Source of the DNA: Panagrolaimus kolymaensis
Taxonomy: Eukaryota > Nematoda > Chromadorea > Rhabditida > Panagrolaimidae
Assembly: GCA_028622995.1 (NCBI GenBank)
Contig: JAJQJQ010000075.1
Span: 124,001 to 188,000, forward strand
DNA length: 64,000 bases
Direction: 5' to 3'
Below are positions 24,697 to 35,663 of this stretch, piece after piece (position 1 is the first letter of the stretch; each line of letters begins with the position of its first letter). The notes under the pieces are model-generated. The model made no database searches, had not been told where the DNA came from, and worked only from the letters and a program-made list of their open reading frames with translations. Position numbers and translations under genes: made by a program.

Positions 24697-26565
24697 AAAT
24701 TTTTATTTAAAAAAATATTTATTATTTCTATAAAAAAAAAAATAAGTTTCGTCTTTTGATTTTCTTTACTTTTTGGTTTTTTTGATTGATTGATTGATAT
24801 TTTTTTCTTGCTTCATAATTTTACTTTCATTTTCTTGTTGTTTGCTTGATTTTTTTAAGTTTCAAAAATAAAAAAAAGTTTTAAAAAATTTGTGTGTTTG
24901 ACCACCAAAAAGCGGGATGCATTTTGCTTTTAATCATCGATTATTTAGCTAACTAAAATATGACTCAAAATTGTTTGAACAAAAGCGGTTATTAGTAAAA
25001 GCAAAATTGCATGAAAGATTTATTACACAATGATTTCCTCCTTTTTTTACCTATCGCGGCTCCATTCTTTGCCACTTTATGGGCGTAATAGCTATGGTAA
25101 ATAATTGGTTGCATCCATTATTAGCGACAACCTTCACTTGTGCATTTTCTACCAGCCAATAAATTGTTTTTGATGGCCATATACTTTTTTTCTTTGCCGC
25201 ATTGATAATTTTTTGCTATTTTAAAACGCAAAAATTTTTGACTTCCATAACATTAATAATCATTTTCTGTTCTTTTTATTAACACAAGCCGAAGCTTGAA
25301 GTTTCCAAAATTTTACAAAACCAAAAAGATACAACGCCTTTATGATTTTTTTGTTAACAGTTTTCACTGCTAATGTATAGGCGCCCGCCTTAAGTTAAGA
25401 CGGACTTTCCAAAAATTTATAATTTGTCACACTTCAAGCATCCCCCGTAGATTTACGGACCACGCAAGACATTTCGGGACGATGACCTAGTCGCGGCAAA
25501 GTCAACCTAATTCTGTTGGTCTGGGCGCATTAGCATTGCGGCTTCAGCTCTCCGTGGAACAAAGTTCGAGTACGGCATTCTGCTTTCTCACTTAATTTCT
25601 AGGAGAAATAGTAGTTTGTGCACAACCACTAATACAGAGCCTCCTGCTCCCATACACTCATTCGTGCATGAACTAAAGACTTATGGAGTTTAATAACGTC
25701 GTTATTTGGAATTTATAGAGGCTCCGCTTCAAAACACCGCTAAGAAATCAAAACGATCCCTGACCACAGTGCATCCGCTTGTGCTCTCTTATCTTTACGT
25801 GGTATCGGAACACACACATCAACCAATTCGAGTTATCGGTTTTGATAGGATTATCCATTGAATTCCACGGGACTTTTTTACGGCCAAAGAAAATAACCAA
25901 AGTTCAAACTTTTATAGCAATTTTAAAAAATTATTTGCAATGAAAACAAACTGGGCGGCAGATGAACGCAGAAATGGTCATTTTTGAACCTTTTTTTCCA
26001 TCAAATACATCTTTTTTTTTAATTTGGTGGCAATAAACATAACGAAGTTTGTTGAGTTTACTATAGTTGCTTTAAACTATATGCAAAATTTGCAGGAATA
26101 CGATTTATCTTTGGGTTTTAGTAGTAAAAGTGTAAGCTACCGGAATCCATTGTAAAATAACTTGAAAAGTAAAAGTTCAAATATGCTTAACCTTACATCT
26201 CTAATCACAAGAAAAAAACATATTTGGTATCATAAAATTCTTTAGTTGCAAAACCTAACTTTGATCAAAATCAAATCATTAAACAACAAAGAATGCAGGT
26301 ACGATTTGCGAAGGCAAAACCTCATCAAAAACATCCATTTCGTAAAATCTTTTCTCACATGAAAAAAAAAGCTATCGAAGTCAAAAACAATCAAAAAGAA
26401 TAGTAAACGTTCAAGTTTCTAATCCTTACAAAAAACAACAAGAAAAGATATGAGCAATAAGTTTATTCATTACATTTATTACATACAAAATAAAGACAAT
26501 ACAATCATACAAAATACATATAAAATAAAGCTAAGAGGAGTGAGTTCGAGAGAGAGAGAATATGT
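24697..26565. other. Convergent intergenic region with a noncoding GC-richer island
   Basis: No protein gene is seen between the 3' ends of RBM25 (+) and the duplicated-domain gene (-). A GATT tetranucleotide run lies at about 24784-24798. The block 25380-25880 is visibly richer in G and C than its surroundings and is listed separately. Confidence 0.6.
25380..25880 (+). repeat. GC-richer noncoding island with tRNA-like pol III A and B boxes (possible SINE or ncRNA)
   Basis: About 500 bases stand out from AT-rich flanks and lack any long open frame on either strand. TGGTCTGGGCG at 25517-25527 resembles an internal A box. AGTTCGAGTAC at 25563-25573 resembles a B box (GGTTCGANTCC), at the spacing found in tRNAs and tRNA-derived SINEs. 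The sequence between does not fold as a clean tRNA by eye. A tRNA-derived SINE, a decayed transposon or an unknown ncRNA are all possible. Confidence 0.4.
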
Positions 26566-27883
26566 TCATATAACCATAGTATCGTCGCGTTCTTTTCGGC
26601 ATAAAACTTGAAATGAATGGACGATAGGACCAACAAAAACATGTTCTTTTCCATTGTAAGCTACAGTAGCTCGTTCGTTTCGGACATCGACTTTACCAAG
26701 AATTTGTTTGCCATCTTCAACAGTTAAAACGCAAGGTGAAATTTCTCCATTATGAAATCCAACATAAACAGGATACCATTCTTTTTCTCCAAATATTGCA
26801 ACTTCTTTGAATGGCCTCCATGCATAATCAAAACCACGAACAAGAGCAGACATTTCAACCAAGATTTGAATGGATCCAACATCGCCTTTGTATTCATGAT
26901 TAAACCATCCAAAATTTGCTGCAATCTAAAAATCAAACAAATGAATATAAAAGTAATACCGAGCTATTAACATCAAAGCAAGTTATACGACATTTAAAGA
27001 AACAAAGAAGCAAACAACTAACTTTGCCATTTTCATTCCATACACGACCCATAATTGGTTCACCTTGTTGATACCATAATGCGACATATTGATCAGGATT
27101 TTGTCCAGGAACAGTATCCAATGTTTGACCAAGAGCTTTTACCAATGGACGAGAAGGAAATGCATCACCACATCGAATATCAGCCCATTCATTTATCATA
27201 GCTTTAGGTCCATTCTTGGGTGGTTTGATACTACAAATTGAACATTCACAAAATGGTGGACTTCCAACGAGATTTCTTACAATAATGTACATTTCATTGA
27301 CAATATCACCTTTGACCTGGAAAATAACAACAATGTTACTAATATCAATGATACATGGAAAACATTATTACAATTTCAGCTTTACCATCATGTGAGAAAC
27401 TTGCTTCCATTGTTGTTGTATCAAGACATCCAATAAGTGAACCACCAGCTCGATCCTTCCAAAATATTGGTATTGCATCACCACATTTAACAAATTGACG
27501 TTCATCAGCAGGTTTATCTTCACGTTCTTTATATTTGATCCATTCATACCAAAATGCGAGATTGTTGTGATCTCCCTTGTATTGAAGCACTTGAATTTGT
27601 CCACCGAGATCTTTTGCACCAGTTAGTTCTTTTTGAGAATATGGGAACGAACATTCCACTAATCCACCATTGTTCCATGCCCGTCCTATAAATGTAAAAG
27701 TAAAGGTTAAATATTCATAAAAAAGAAAAAAGACATACCAAAGATAGGTTTTCCATGTTTATACCATAATGCAACATACATATTTTGTTCTTTCAGAACT
27801 TTGACAGGATTATCTGGAAATGGTGCACCAATGGGTTGAAAAGCCCAAATATCTTCTTTTGGTGTTTTTGTTGGAGCAGACAT
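26566..27883 (-). CDS. Cytosolic protein with an internally duplicated domain (family uncertain)
   Basis: Four exons (27739-27883, 27372-27685, 27023-27316, 26566-26925) join in phase to 370 residues. There is no signal peptide or membrane segment. Two related halves are visible: [19 protein letters not shown] in the first and [19 protein letters not shown] in the second, each preceded by a PFPDNPVK or [13 protein letters not shown] segment and followed by a GD(V/L)G..IQ(I/V)L strand. Each half also has a KCGDA or RCGDA motif. This suggests an ancient tandem duplication of a beta-rich module of about 150 residues. The repeated tryptophan and glycine pattern is faintly like DM9/DUF3421 repeats, but I cannot confirm it. 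The start at ATG 27883 is the first true ATG in frame. Confidence 0.8.
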
Positions 27884-28318
27884 GATGAAGAGAAATGTTT
27901 GGATCAAAGAGCGTCGTCGTCTTCGTTGTCAGTCAACCAAGCAAGCAGCAAACTCAAACAAGGAAGTGAAGAAGAAGAAAATGTTTGAATGAAATGAAAA
28001 AAATTCTTGGCAGCAAGAAAATTAGAAAAGTTTGGGAAAAAAATATGAATGAATGGTTGATAAAAAAAATTTGCATTCTCTTTGGGACATAACTATTTTT
28101 TGTAAAAAGCTTCTGCAACTTTTTTTTGGTGTTCTTTGACTGGCTTTTTTGAAGCAATAAAAGTCCCAAATATTTTAGGTAAGTTATTAGAAAACTTTTT
28201 TCTTGGTTAAAAATTGATTGTATTTTCGATGATGAAACTATAAAAATAAATAATTTATTGCATCTTTTTCCAAATCATTATAAACAAAAACAAAAAAACA
28301 TTTTTTGAGAAAGATTTA
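27884..28318. other. Intergenic region
   Basis: The region between two minus-strand genes contains AT-rich sequence and the expected promoter of the duplicated-domain gene; nothing else was recognised. Confidence 0.5.
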
Positions 28319-29171
28319 TTATTGAATTTCTTGTAATTGTTGCTGATTATTATTATTATTAGCTGCAGCAGCCGCAGAAATGGCAGAAATAGTATCAACT
28401 TTATTTTTCATTGAACGATTTAATACTTCTGTGAACGATCCACCATTGCAAAGTTCGGTGGAACATACACATAATAAACTTGCTGATTGAGTATGTGGTG
28501 GAGCAGGAGGTTCACCACCACTGCGTCGAACACGTTTAGCTCGATTTAAAGGAAATTCTGTGGGAGGAGGTTGAAGTTCACTGCCAAATTTGACATTGTC
28601 ATTTTTCTGAGAGAAAAAAAAAGGGAAAAATTAGAGCTTTGCATAATGGAATTTTGTTTAGATAATTATCGTTTGCTTTTTTTGCGGTGGAAAAGCTTTC
28701 ATTTTTGTTTTCTTTTTCCCAAATAAAAAGTTTTATACTTACAGTTTCAATATTTTGACATAATGCCGAGCCAGGAAAGAAAAGCAAATATTGATATATG
28801 GGTGTTCCAGAACTGGTACAAAATTTTCGTGTATGTATTTTATCATCATGTTTAGATAAATATGTTACCATTGAACAACTTTCAACTCCATTTGGGCATG
28901 TTTCTTTCTAAACAAAACAAAATTAGTTAGTTAGCCACCAAATTGGTTTTTTTTTTGCAAGTTGCAACCTTTGAGCTAATTAATTTTATCTGAGGCAAAA
29001 GTTTTTTGAGTTACAGTAAACTAATATATTTTTTAAATTTTTTCTTACCCTATCAATGCATTCTTTTGAATCATCTGAATGTTGATCACTATTACAAATA
29101 AAGCATTCAAATGAAAAGGTTAATAATGGCAAGAAAATTAGAGATAAAAATATTAATAACACGGGCTTCAT
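28319..29171 (-). CDS. Secreted Ly6/three-finger-like cysteine-rich protein
   Basis: Three exons (29049-29171, 28743-28907, 28319-28606) give 191 residues. A signal peptide (MKPVLLIFLSLIFLPLLTFS) is followed by FECFICNS, CID, TCPNGVESCSMV, RKFC and, late in the protein, LLCVCSTELCNGG. The early CxxC and the closing C-x-C....LCN spacing recall Ly6/uPAR domains. The last Cys cluster is separated from the rest by a Pro/Arg-rich insert containing a basic stretch (RAKRVRR) that resembles a furin-type processing site. The C-terminus is an Ala, Asn and Gln run without a hydrophobic GPI or membrane signal, so the protein is probably secreted. The exact partner or role cannot be inferred. Confidence 0.75.
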
Positions 29172-31187
29172 TTTAGTTGTTTTAATCAAAATTTTAATTG
29201 ATTGTTGTTATTCTGAAATAAAAGTTGGAGAGATTAGAAAATTTAAAACAACACAAAAACAGTGAGAAAAAAAATTGCCCACGGTCAATTAAAGATAATG
29301 TTCTTTAATTTTTCAAAAATTAAACAGAGTCGAAAATACGAATAGTTTAAAAAAAGGTAAAATGGATACTGTATTAGTGATTTAGGATTTGAAGCTTCAA
29401 TCAAATAAATTTTGTGTTTTTGAAACCGATAAACCATCAAAATATTGTTACCGATAATCGATGGACAATTTTAACGGTGACAATAAACTATCAAAAAAGA
29501 AACGTGAGATTTAAAACGTTAAAAATTAATGACAATAAAAAGTTCAAAAAAAAAAAACATTCTTAAAGTTTAAAATTAGTCAGCCAAAAAGAAAAAACAA
29601 AGACACTCAAAAAAGGAAGTAATATTTTATTAATCAATCAATCATTAATTTTTTGTTTTGTTTCAACCAATGAATGACTTAACTGACCAGCAGCGCATCT
29701 TCAACATCGAACAAACAAAATTAAAAAATGAAGGATGTTTCGATTTCAAAAATTTCAAAATTGGTCATCGAATACAAACTTTAAATAACAAAAATTCAAA
29801 CTTATCCGACAGTGTCGGATTCTATTCGACTTGTAAAATATTGAATTTCCCCAAAAATAAAAAATATAAAAAGTGATTTAATTTTTTTTAAATATTTATC
29901 TAAAACGCCCATGACCCGTTTAATGTCCTAAAAAAACTTCTTTATTCATTTTCGGGAGCAGAAAAAAAATGGATGATAGGTGTGAATTATAATCCCATTA
30001 AAAAGAGGCCAAGGAAAAAAATACATACAATTCAGAATTCAAAAGTCTTTCTTTGTTTGGTGGTTGCTGCATTTTATGGGTTGAATCGAGAAATTAATAG
30101 GATAGTCAATCGTCAACTGATGATGGCATTAAAAAACCGATTAAGAACTTTTTGATTCTAATCTCTCTTCTTTTTTTTTCAACTTTAGCGCGTGAGTAAT
30201 TTTTTTTTTCTAAATTTGAACGAAATCATTCAAGAAAAGGAGAAAAGAAAAATATTGAGATCGAAGTGATCAAACATTTTTTTTATGAAGGCGTCTTCAA
30301 GAAATTGATGACTTTATTATTTTCCAATTTCGGGTTATAAAAATGAAAAAACGGAAAATAAATGTAAAATGTTTTTTTTTACGGAAAAAGAAAAGGTATA
30401 TTTTTTGTTTTATCGAAGAAAAAAATCTCACGAAAGTTTTATTAATGTCGTTTTCTCGAGAAATTAACAAAATGAAACAAGGATGTGTATTTTTTTATTT
30501 GGTTAAAAAAAGTTATAAAACCCACGCATCAAAAACTTGGGATTGTCTTATTTTTTATCCGTCTTCAAAGACTTTTGGTTTTTTAAAAATAAAAAAAAAA
30601 ATGGAAGAAAAACAAAGCAAAAAAGTCTTGGATAATTAGGTTAAAAATAACAATTTAAGAAAAATTGATTTATCCCTTCATAAAGAATGATGTCCTTCAT
30701 CCAAACTTAGATAGCTAATATTTAATAGGATAAAAAAAATGTATCAACAAAAAGCCATACATACATAATTAAAAGACCAAATATTACAATGAAGATATAT
30801 CTTGTTTATTGCGCATTGTAAAAAAACCCTCCATCGTTAATTATTTTTCCTATTACTGTAAGCAGCTATTGATAATGTAAATCCAATAAAGCCACAGATT
30901 TTTATGATATGCATCGAAAAGAAGCCCAAAAAAAGCAGTTTTTTTCTTCGAAAATTATTTCTTTGCTTTCTTTCTTTTAAAATTTAAAAACCATCGCTTT
31001 CTTGTAACGAAATACAGTAAACACGCAGCAAAAATGGGCTTTACGATAGCTTTCGTAAAAGTTATAAAATTGCAGAATTTTTCATTCTTGCAATTTCCTC
31101 AATCTTCTATGAACACTTTGTTAGAATTTGTCAACTGCTGAATATAATTTTGTTTGGTAAAAACTTTTGTACAACTTCTATAGCACC
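29172..31187. other. Divergent intergenic region
   Basis: Two kilobases without a supported gene lie between the Ly6-like gene (-) and the DnaJ-like gene (+). A perfect inverted repeat, ATCCGACA-G-TGTCGGAT, lies at 29804-29820. Open frames near 29658, 29973 and 30343 are lysine/phenylalanine-rich products of AT bias and were not accepted. Confidence 0.55.
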
Positions 31188-32323
31188 ATGAGTCATCTCT
31201 ATGATTTACTGAATGATAGTGGAATTAGTGATGACGAAGAATGTTGCTTTGCTGATGGTCGTCATCGTCGTCGAAAAGGTCGTCCAATTGCTCGTCCATT
31301 GAATGTTACCTTGGCTGATTTATACAAAGGAAAAACTGTCAAACTCAAGATCACACGAAAAATCATCTGTAAACCATGCAAGGGGTAAGTTTATTATTAA
31401 TAATTATATGTTGAGTAATACCGTATCTTTGTTTTAGATCTGGTGGAAAACATGGACAATCATCCAAATGTGGTGCCTGCAATGGGTTAGGCAGAAGAAT
31501 GACAATTCGTATGGTCGGTCCTAGAATGCCTCGACAATGTATGGATGACTGCTCTAAATGTCATGGTAGTGGCTCATATTTAGCTGATAAAAACAAGTGT
31601 AAAACTTGTAATGGAAATGGAACAGTTCCTGAAGAAAAGATGGTTCAAATCAAAGTTACTCCTGGAATGGAAAATGGCCATCTAATTACTCTTGCTGATC
31701 AAGGCGACGAAAAACCTGGAATTGAAGCTGGTGATATTATCTTTGTTATTAAATGCGAACCTCATGGAACATTTACTCGAAGAGGCGATGATTTGATCTG
31801 TTCAAAGGAAATTACTATGGCTGAAGCTCTTTGTGGTCATACTCTTGTTATCGAACAACTTGATGGACGGAAATTGGCTGTTGAAACACAATCTGGAAAT
31901 TGTATTAGACCTGATGAGATTCGATGTATTAATGGTGAAGGTATGCCTCTTATTAAGGCGACTGTTCATAAGAAGAAGAAGAACAAGAATCAACATACTG
32001 GTCCTCCTGTACGTGGTAATTTATACATTTTTTACAAAGTTGCTTTTCCAAAGAAGCATTTTCTTGCCCCTGAAGAACTTTACAAGGTTTGTTTACTTTT
32101 TCCTTTATTTCATATTTTATCTTTTCATTTGTTTCAGCAATTAGCTGATGCATTACCACGGAAGCGTGAAATCAAACCTTTGGGCGCAGAAGAGTCTCTC
32201 GATGATTTTGATGAAAGTCGATATCAAGAAAATGAACAACGCCGTAAAGCTTTTGACGTCGATGAGGATGATGAAGAAAAAGTGAATTTTGCTGATCTTG
32301 GATATGGATGCGCTCCACAATAA
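31188..32323 (+). CDS. Class A DnaJ-like cochaperone lacking the J domain
   Basis: Three exons (31188-31384, 31438-32086, 32138-32323) give 343 residues. The protein aligns with DNAJA1/A2 from the Gly/Phe-linker position onward: client-binding domain I (RPLNVTLADLYKGKTVKL), four zinc-finger repeats (CKPCKGSG, CGACNGLG, CSKCHGSG, CKTCNGNG), domain II (MENGHLITLADQGDEKPGIE), and a C-terminal dimer segment (ETQSGNCIRPDEIRCINGEGMPL). The J domain and its HPD motif, about 70 residues that recruit Hsp70, are absent; the protein starts MSHLYDLLNDSG. No J-like frame lies in the 2 kb upstream, and a CTATAG acceptor at 31178-31183 sits five bases before the ATG, as for a trans-spliced start. It has no CaaX end (GYGCAPQ). 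AATAAA is at 32422-32427. Confidence 0.9.
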
Positions 32324-33691
32324 TTTTCTTTATTTGTTTTGTAATTTTTGAATTGTGTATATGCTTTTGTTTGTTTTCTTTCTTTTTGTTTGTTGTTTGT
32401 CCAACTTTTTATCATGTTGAAAATAAAGATTTTCTTGTATTTCGGCTTTTACTTTTTTGTTCATGTCAACTATTCGCCTTTTTACATAGTTTTGTAGCCA
32501 ACCAAAACCATGGAAGCCATATGAAAAGAGCATTACCTTTACTCTCTCATTCACTTACTTTCCTAAAATAGGTTTTCTGTTTATTAAATCCCTCATTGCC
32601 TTTTTTTGTGCAAAAAAAAAAAATAAGCACACGCAACAAAGAAAGAAAGGATGAAAAAGTGATGCTGGTCTTTGGCATAACACTTTCAGTTTATTTTTTT
32701 ACTCCTGCAGCAATTTATTTGCTGTTGTTAGTTGCTTTAATCTTGAAAAAATAAACACACGCAAAGTTTTTCTTCTTCGAAAATCAATACCTAATACTTT
32801 TAAACAAAATAAAATTTCCCTCTCTCTCTCTCTCTATTGCTAAATATTTTTTGCGCAACAATACTACCAACGAAAAAAGATCAACTAACTTTTTAATGTT
32901 TATTTCTGTTTTGATTTTTCTGTTGACCTTCCTGTTTTTCATTCAGTCAATCAAGTGTTGGAGAGGAAAAGAAAGGACTCAAGTTGGTTGTATTTGCTTT
33001 CATTCAATCAAGGAAAGGAAGGATGAAAAACTAAATTTTAAAAAATGCTCCAAGATTGGTTTTAATTTTTTTTATTTACTATAAAGATAGAAAGGAGAAA
33101 GCACAAAGATTGAATGAAAGGGTTTAGAATGAGTAAAAATATTCTGAATCATAAAGCTCGAATTGAAGATAACCATTAATAGGATGGCTTGTTACAGTAT
33201 GAAGTTTTGCCCGCTCTAATTAGCATCTTCACTGTCGAAGGTAAGCAATCAATCATATTTGCAAATTTAGATTCCTACGAGCTTGTGCCAATGCTGAACA
33301 CCCAACTTTTCTAATTTGTTAGCGAATACTAACAGCACAAAGGAGTTAATCTAATTCCAAGTTTTGTTCTTTCAATCGGTTAATGCAAGAATAGTTTGTT
33401 TGATGGCTTTTTGTTTTCTCCTATAGCTTTGACTCATGATGAACTAAGTAGTGGATTTGCAGTTTGTCGGATTAATGATAGCAGGCTTTCTTTGTTTGAT
33501 GGAGACTCTCCATTTGCCATACTTCTTTTTCTTGTTACCCAAAAAAGCTATCTCTAAAAAACAAAGCAACATAATTCAAAGAAGGCTTAAAACACAACAT
33601 CAACAACAATGAAACCATCAAAAACATACAAACTTTATTAACCTTTCAAATAGAAAATACACATACAATATACACATGTAAATAACAAAGA
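32324..33691. other. Convergent intergenic region with a possible gene relic
   Basis: The region holds the DnaJ poly(A) signal, a TC dinucleotide run at about 32819-32836, and less AT-rich sequence at 33180-33560 described separately. No complete gene was recognised. Confidence 0.5.
33183..33557 (+). pseudogene. Possible gene relic: two exon-like segments
   Basis: A first segment (33183-33240) reads DGLLQYEVLPALISIFTVE and ends at a strong donor (AAG, GTAAGC). A second (33427-33557) follows TTTTCTCCTATAG and continues in phase with ALTHDELSSGFAVCRINDS, ending in TAA. Composition is more protein-like than its surroundings, but upstream stops close the frame before 33183 and I cannot name a family. 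It may be a fragment of a duplicated gene, a terminal part of an unrecognised short gene, or chance. Confidence 0.25.
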
Positions 33692-34132
33692 TTATTGTTT
33701 TTGTTTTGGTGGAAAAGCAGCTTCAGTTTTAATATTATAAAGAGAATCGCCACGTGGATCATTTTCAGTAACAAATTGAACTTTTGGTGGAGGTGGTGGT
33801 ACTTTCTGTTGTTGTTGTTGTTGACCATTAGGATTTTGATTTTGAGTTTGATTGCTATTCTTGTTGTTGTTATTTCCAGCAGCTTTAGATGTTACACTTT
33901 CGGATACTCCTGAACTTGGTAATGGCGCACTTTGAGCTGGTCGAGTTGCTTCTGGTGCTTGTTGTTGTGGTTTCGCGACTGTTTTCTAAAAAAGAGACAT
34001 AATTATGATAAAGTTACAAGAGCAAAAAATGAAGGAAAGAATAAAAAAACGTACACCTCGTTTCAAACATAAACAAACAAGCCATGAAATAAATAATGAG
34101 ATCATTAAATGATATATTAGAAGCAAGTCCAT
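33692..34132 (-). CDS. Small single-pass membrane protein with a low-complexity tail
   Basis: Two exons (34055-34132, 33692-33985) give 123 residues. The N-terminus is a hydrophobic segment (LLLIYHLMISLFISWLVCLC) followed by LKRG, which would serve as a signal anchor with the tail in the cytosol. The tail is rich in Gln, Pro, Ser and Asn (for example QQQQQQKVPPPPPKV) and ends in a less repetitive segment, QFVTENDPRGDSLYNIKTE. No homologue is recognised. The GTACGT donor is unusual but keeps the frame; the alternative GGTGTA donor would not. The more conserved-looking C-terminal segment is the best evidence that it is a real gene. Confidence 0.6.
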
Positions 34133-35663
34133 TGTTCTTGTGGAAGATGAAAAGTTTGAAGAATTCTTCGTCGTCGTCGAACGTTGATTATGATTGAATG
34201 GCAGCGGCAAAAACAGCAAAGAAGTTGAGATGAAAGGTTCGTGAAAATGATGACAGCAAAAACATTGAATGAATTGAAAGTTTCATCTAAAAATAAAAAT
34301 GTGTAATAAATTTATGCAAATTAATGAAATCTACAAACAGTTTGAAGTTTGATTGATAAAAAAGTTTCATCGACGAAAGCGAAAAATGAATGATGAAAAA
34401 AAATTTAGCCGTCGATATTTTGAAACTGTTTTTTCTTCTTTCGCTGTGTGATTTAGCTATGCTTTGAATAAGCTAAACCTCCACCAAACAAATTACTTTT
34501 TCATGCGCCTTTTGCTTACTAAATAAAGTAAATGGAAAAAAGTATGAATATGCAATATTATCAAACAGCTGTTATAACAATTCATGACTCAAAAAAGAAG
34601 GATGAGAAAAGAAAATAAGGACGTAGTGAGTAAGAGGAGCAACATTATTTGGTTTATTATTTGATTGATTTAAAACCGACGAATTATCTTTTTTTGATTT
34701 ACAATTTTATGCTTTTAGCCTTTGACGTTCGTTGCTTGTTTGTGTTTTTGCTTTGGTTTGCTTTAAAAAAAACATGAACATATTGACTCTTTTTTTTCTT
34801 CCGCTGCTTTATTTAAAAAAAGCTATGCCTAATCCATCCAAATATGGTATAAACATGCATACACATATAATAATTATTACCTTTGCTCTTATTTTAACCA
34901 TTATTATTTATTTTTTTTATTGATGTTACTCGTTTTTTCTTCTTTTCCGTCATCATCAGCAGAAAAAAAGGGACTATCCATTACAAATCCGCTTTTTTTT
35001 CTGCATTTTTTTTTTGTTATTGAAGGATTATTACCTTTTGGACTTTTCGAAAAAAAAAAACAAAACTAACTAACAAACTTTTTATTGACCCATGTTTACG
35101 CTTACTTACTTTTTTATTTTTTGCGCAGGAAAGAAAAAGAGAAAAAAGAGATCACGAACACTTTTTTTTTTAAATTTGAAGCACACGAGAAATGTGTGTT
35201 TTACGTGCTGCAATAAATACATATATTTTTTTAATGACAGCCAAACCAACCCTATTCTTTGTTTCTTCACAACAGCTTTGATGCTTGCTTATGTATGCAT
35301 GTGCGTTCACTCACTCACACTTGCTATTTAAAAAAAACCTTTGATGAAAGAGAACCTAAGCAAAGCAACAAGCAGCAAGGAAGCAAGCATGCAAGAGACA
35401 CATTAAAAAAAGAGAGACTTTGTTGTTGTTGGTCTATGTAGAAAGAGATCAGCATTAATAAAGGCGGAATTTTATTAAAGAGCAAAAGCTTTTTTGTTGT
35501 TGAACTATGAAGAAAAAAAAGGAAAAATAGCATTATTGAGGAGAGTATAAAAGCATAAATTCAAAAAAGTTTAAATTACCAGTTTTTTATTTTTTGCTTC
35601 AAATTATTTTGGAAAGAAAAAATTATTAGCAGCAGCAACCGAAAGAAAGAAGAACGAATAATT
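34133..35663. other. Divergent intergenic region with the promoter of the Gly/His-rich gene
   Basis: No gene is seen between the small membrane protein (-) and the Gly/His-rich protein (+). TATAAAAG at 35546-35553, 111 bases before the ATG, is a good TATA box. I looked for heat-shock elements (GAAnnTTC arrays) and saw none that was convincing. Confidence 0.55.
35546..35553 (+). promoter_or_regulatory. TATA box of the Gly/His-rich alpha-crystallin gene
   Basis: TATAAAAG lies 111 bases before ATG 35664, a position that leaves room for a short 5' UTR. Strong TATA boxes suit inducible or highly expressed genes. Confidence 0.5.

Noticed and set aside
25517..25580. A functional tRNA gene
   Set aside because: A and B boxes are suggestive, but I cannot pair an acceptor stem, anticodon stem or T stem by eye.
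29658..29876. 72-codon open frame near the inverted repeat
   Set aside because: It lacks a clear ATG start context, is Lys/Asn-rich and resembles AT background.
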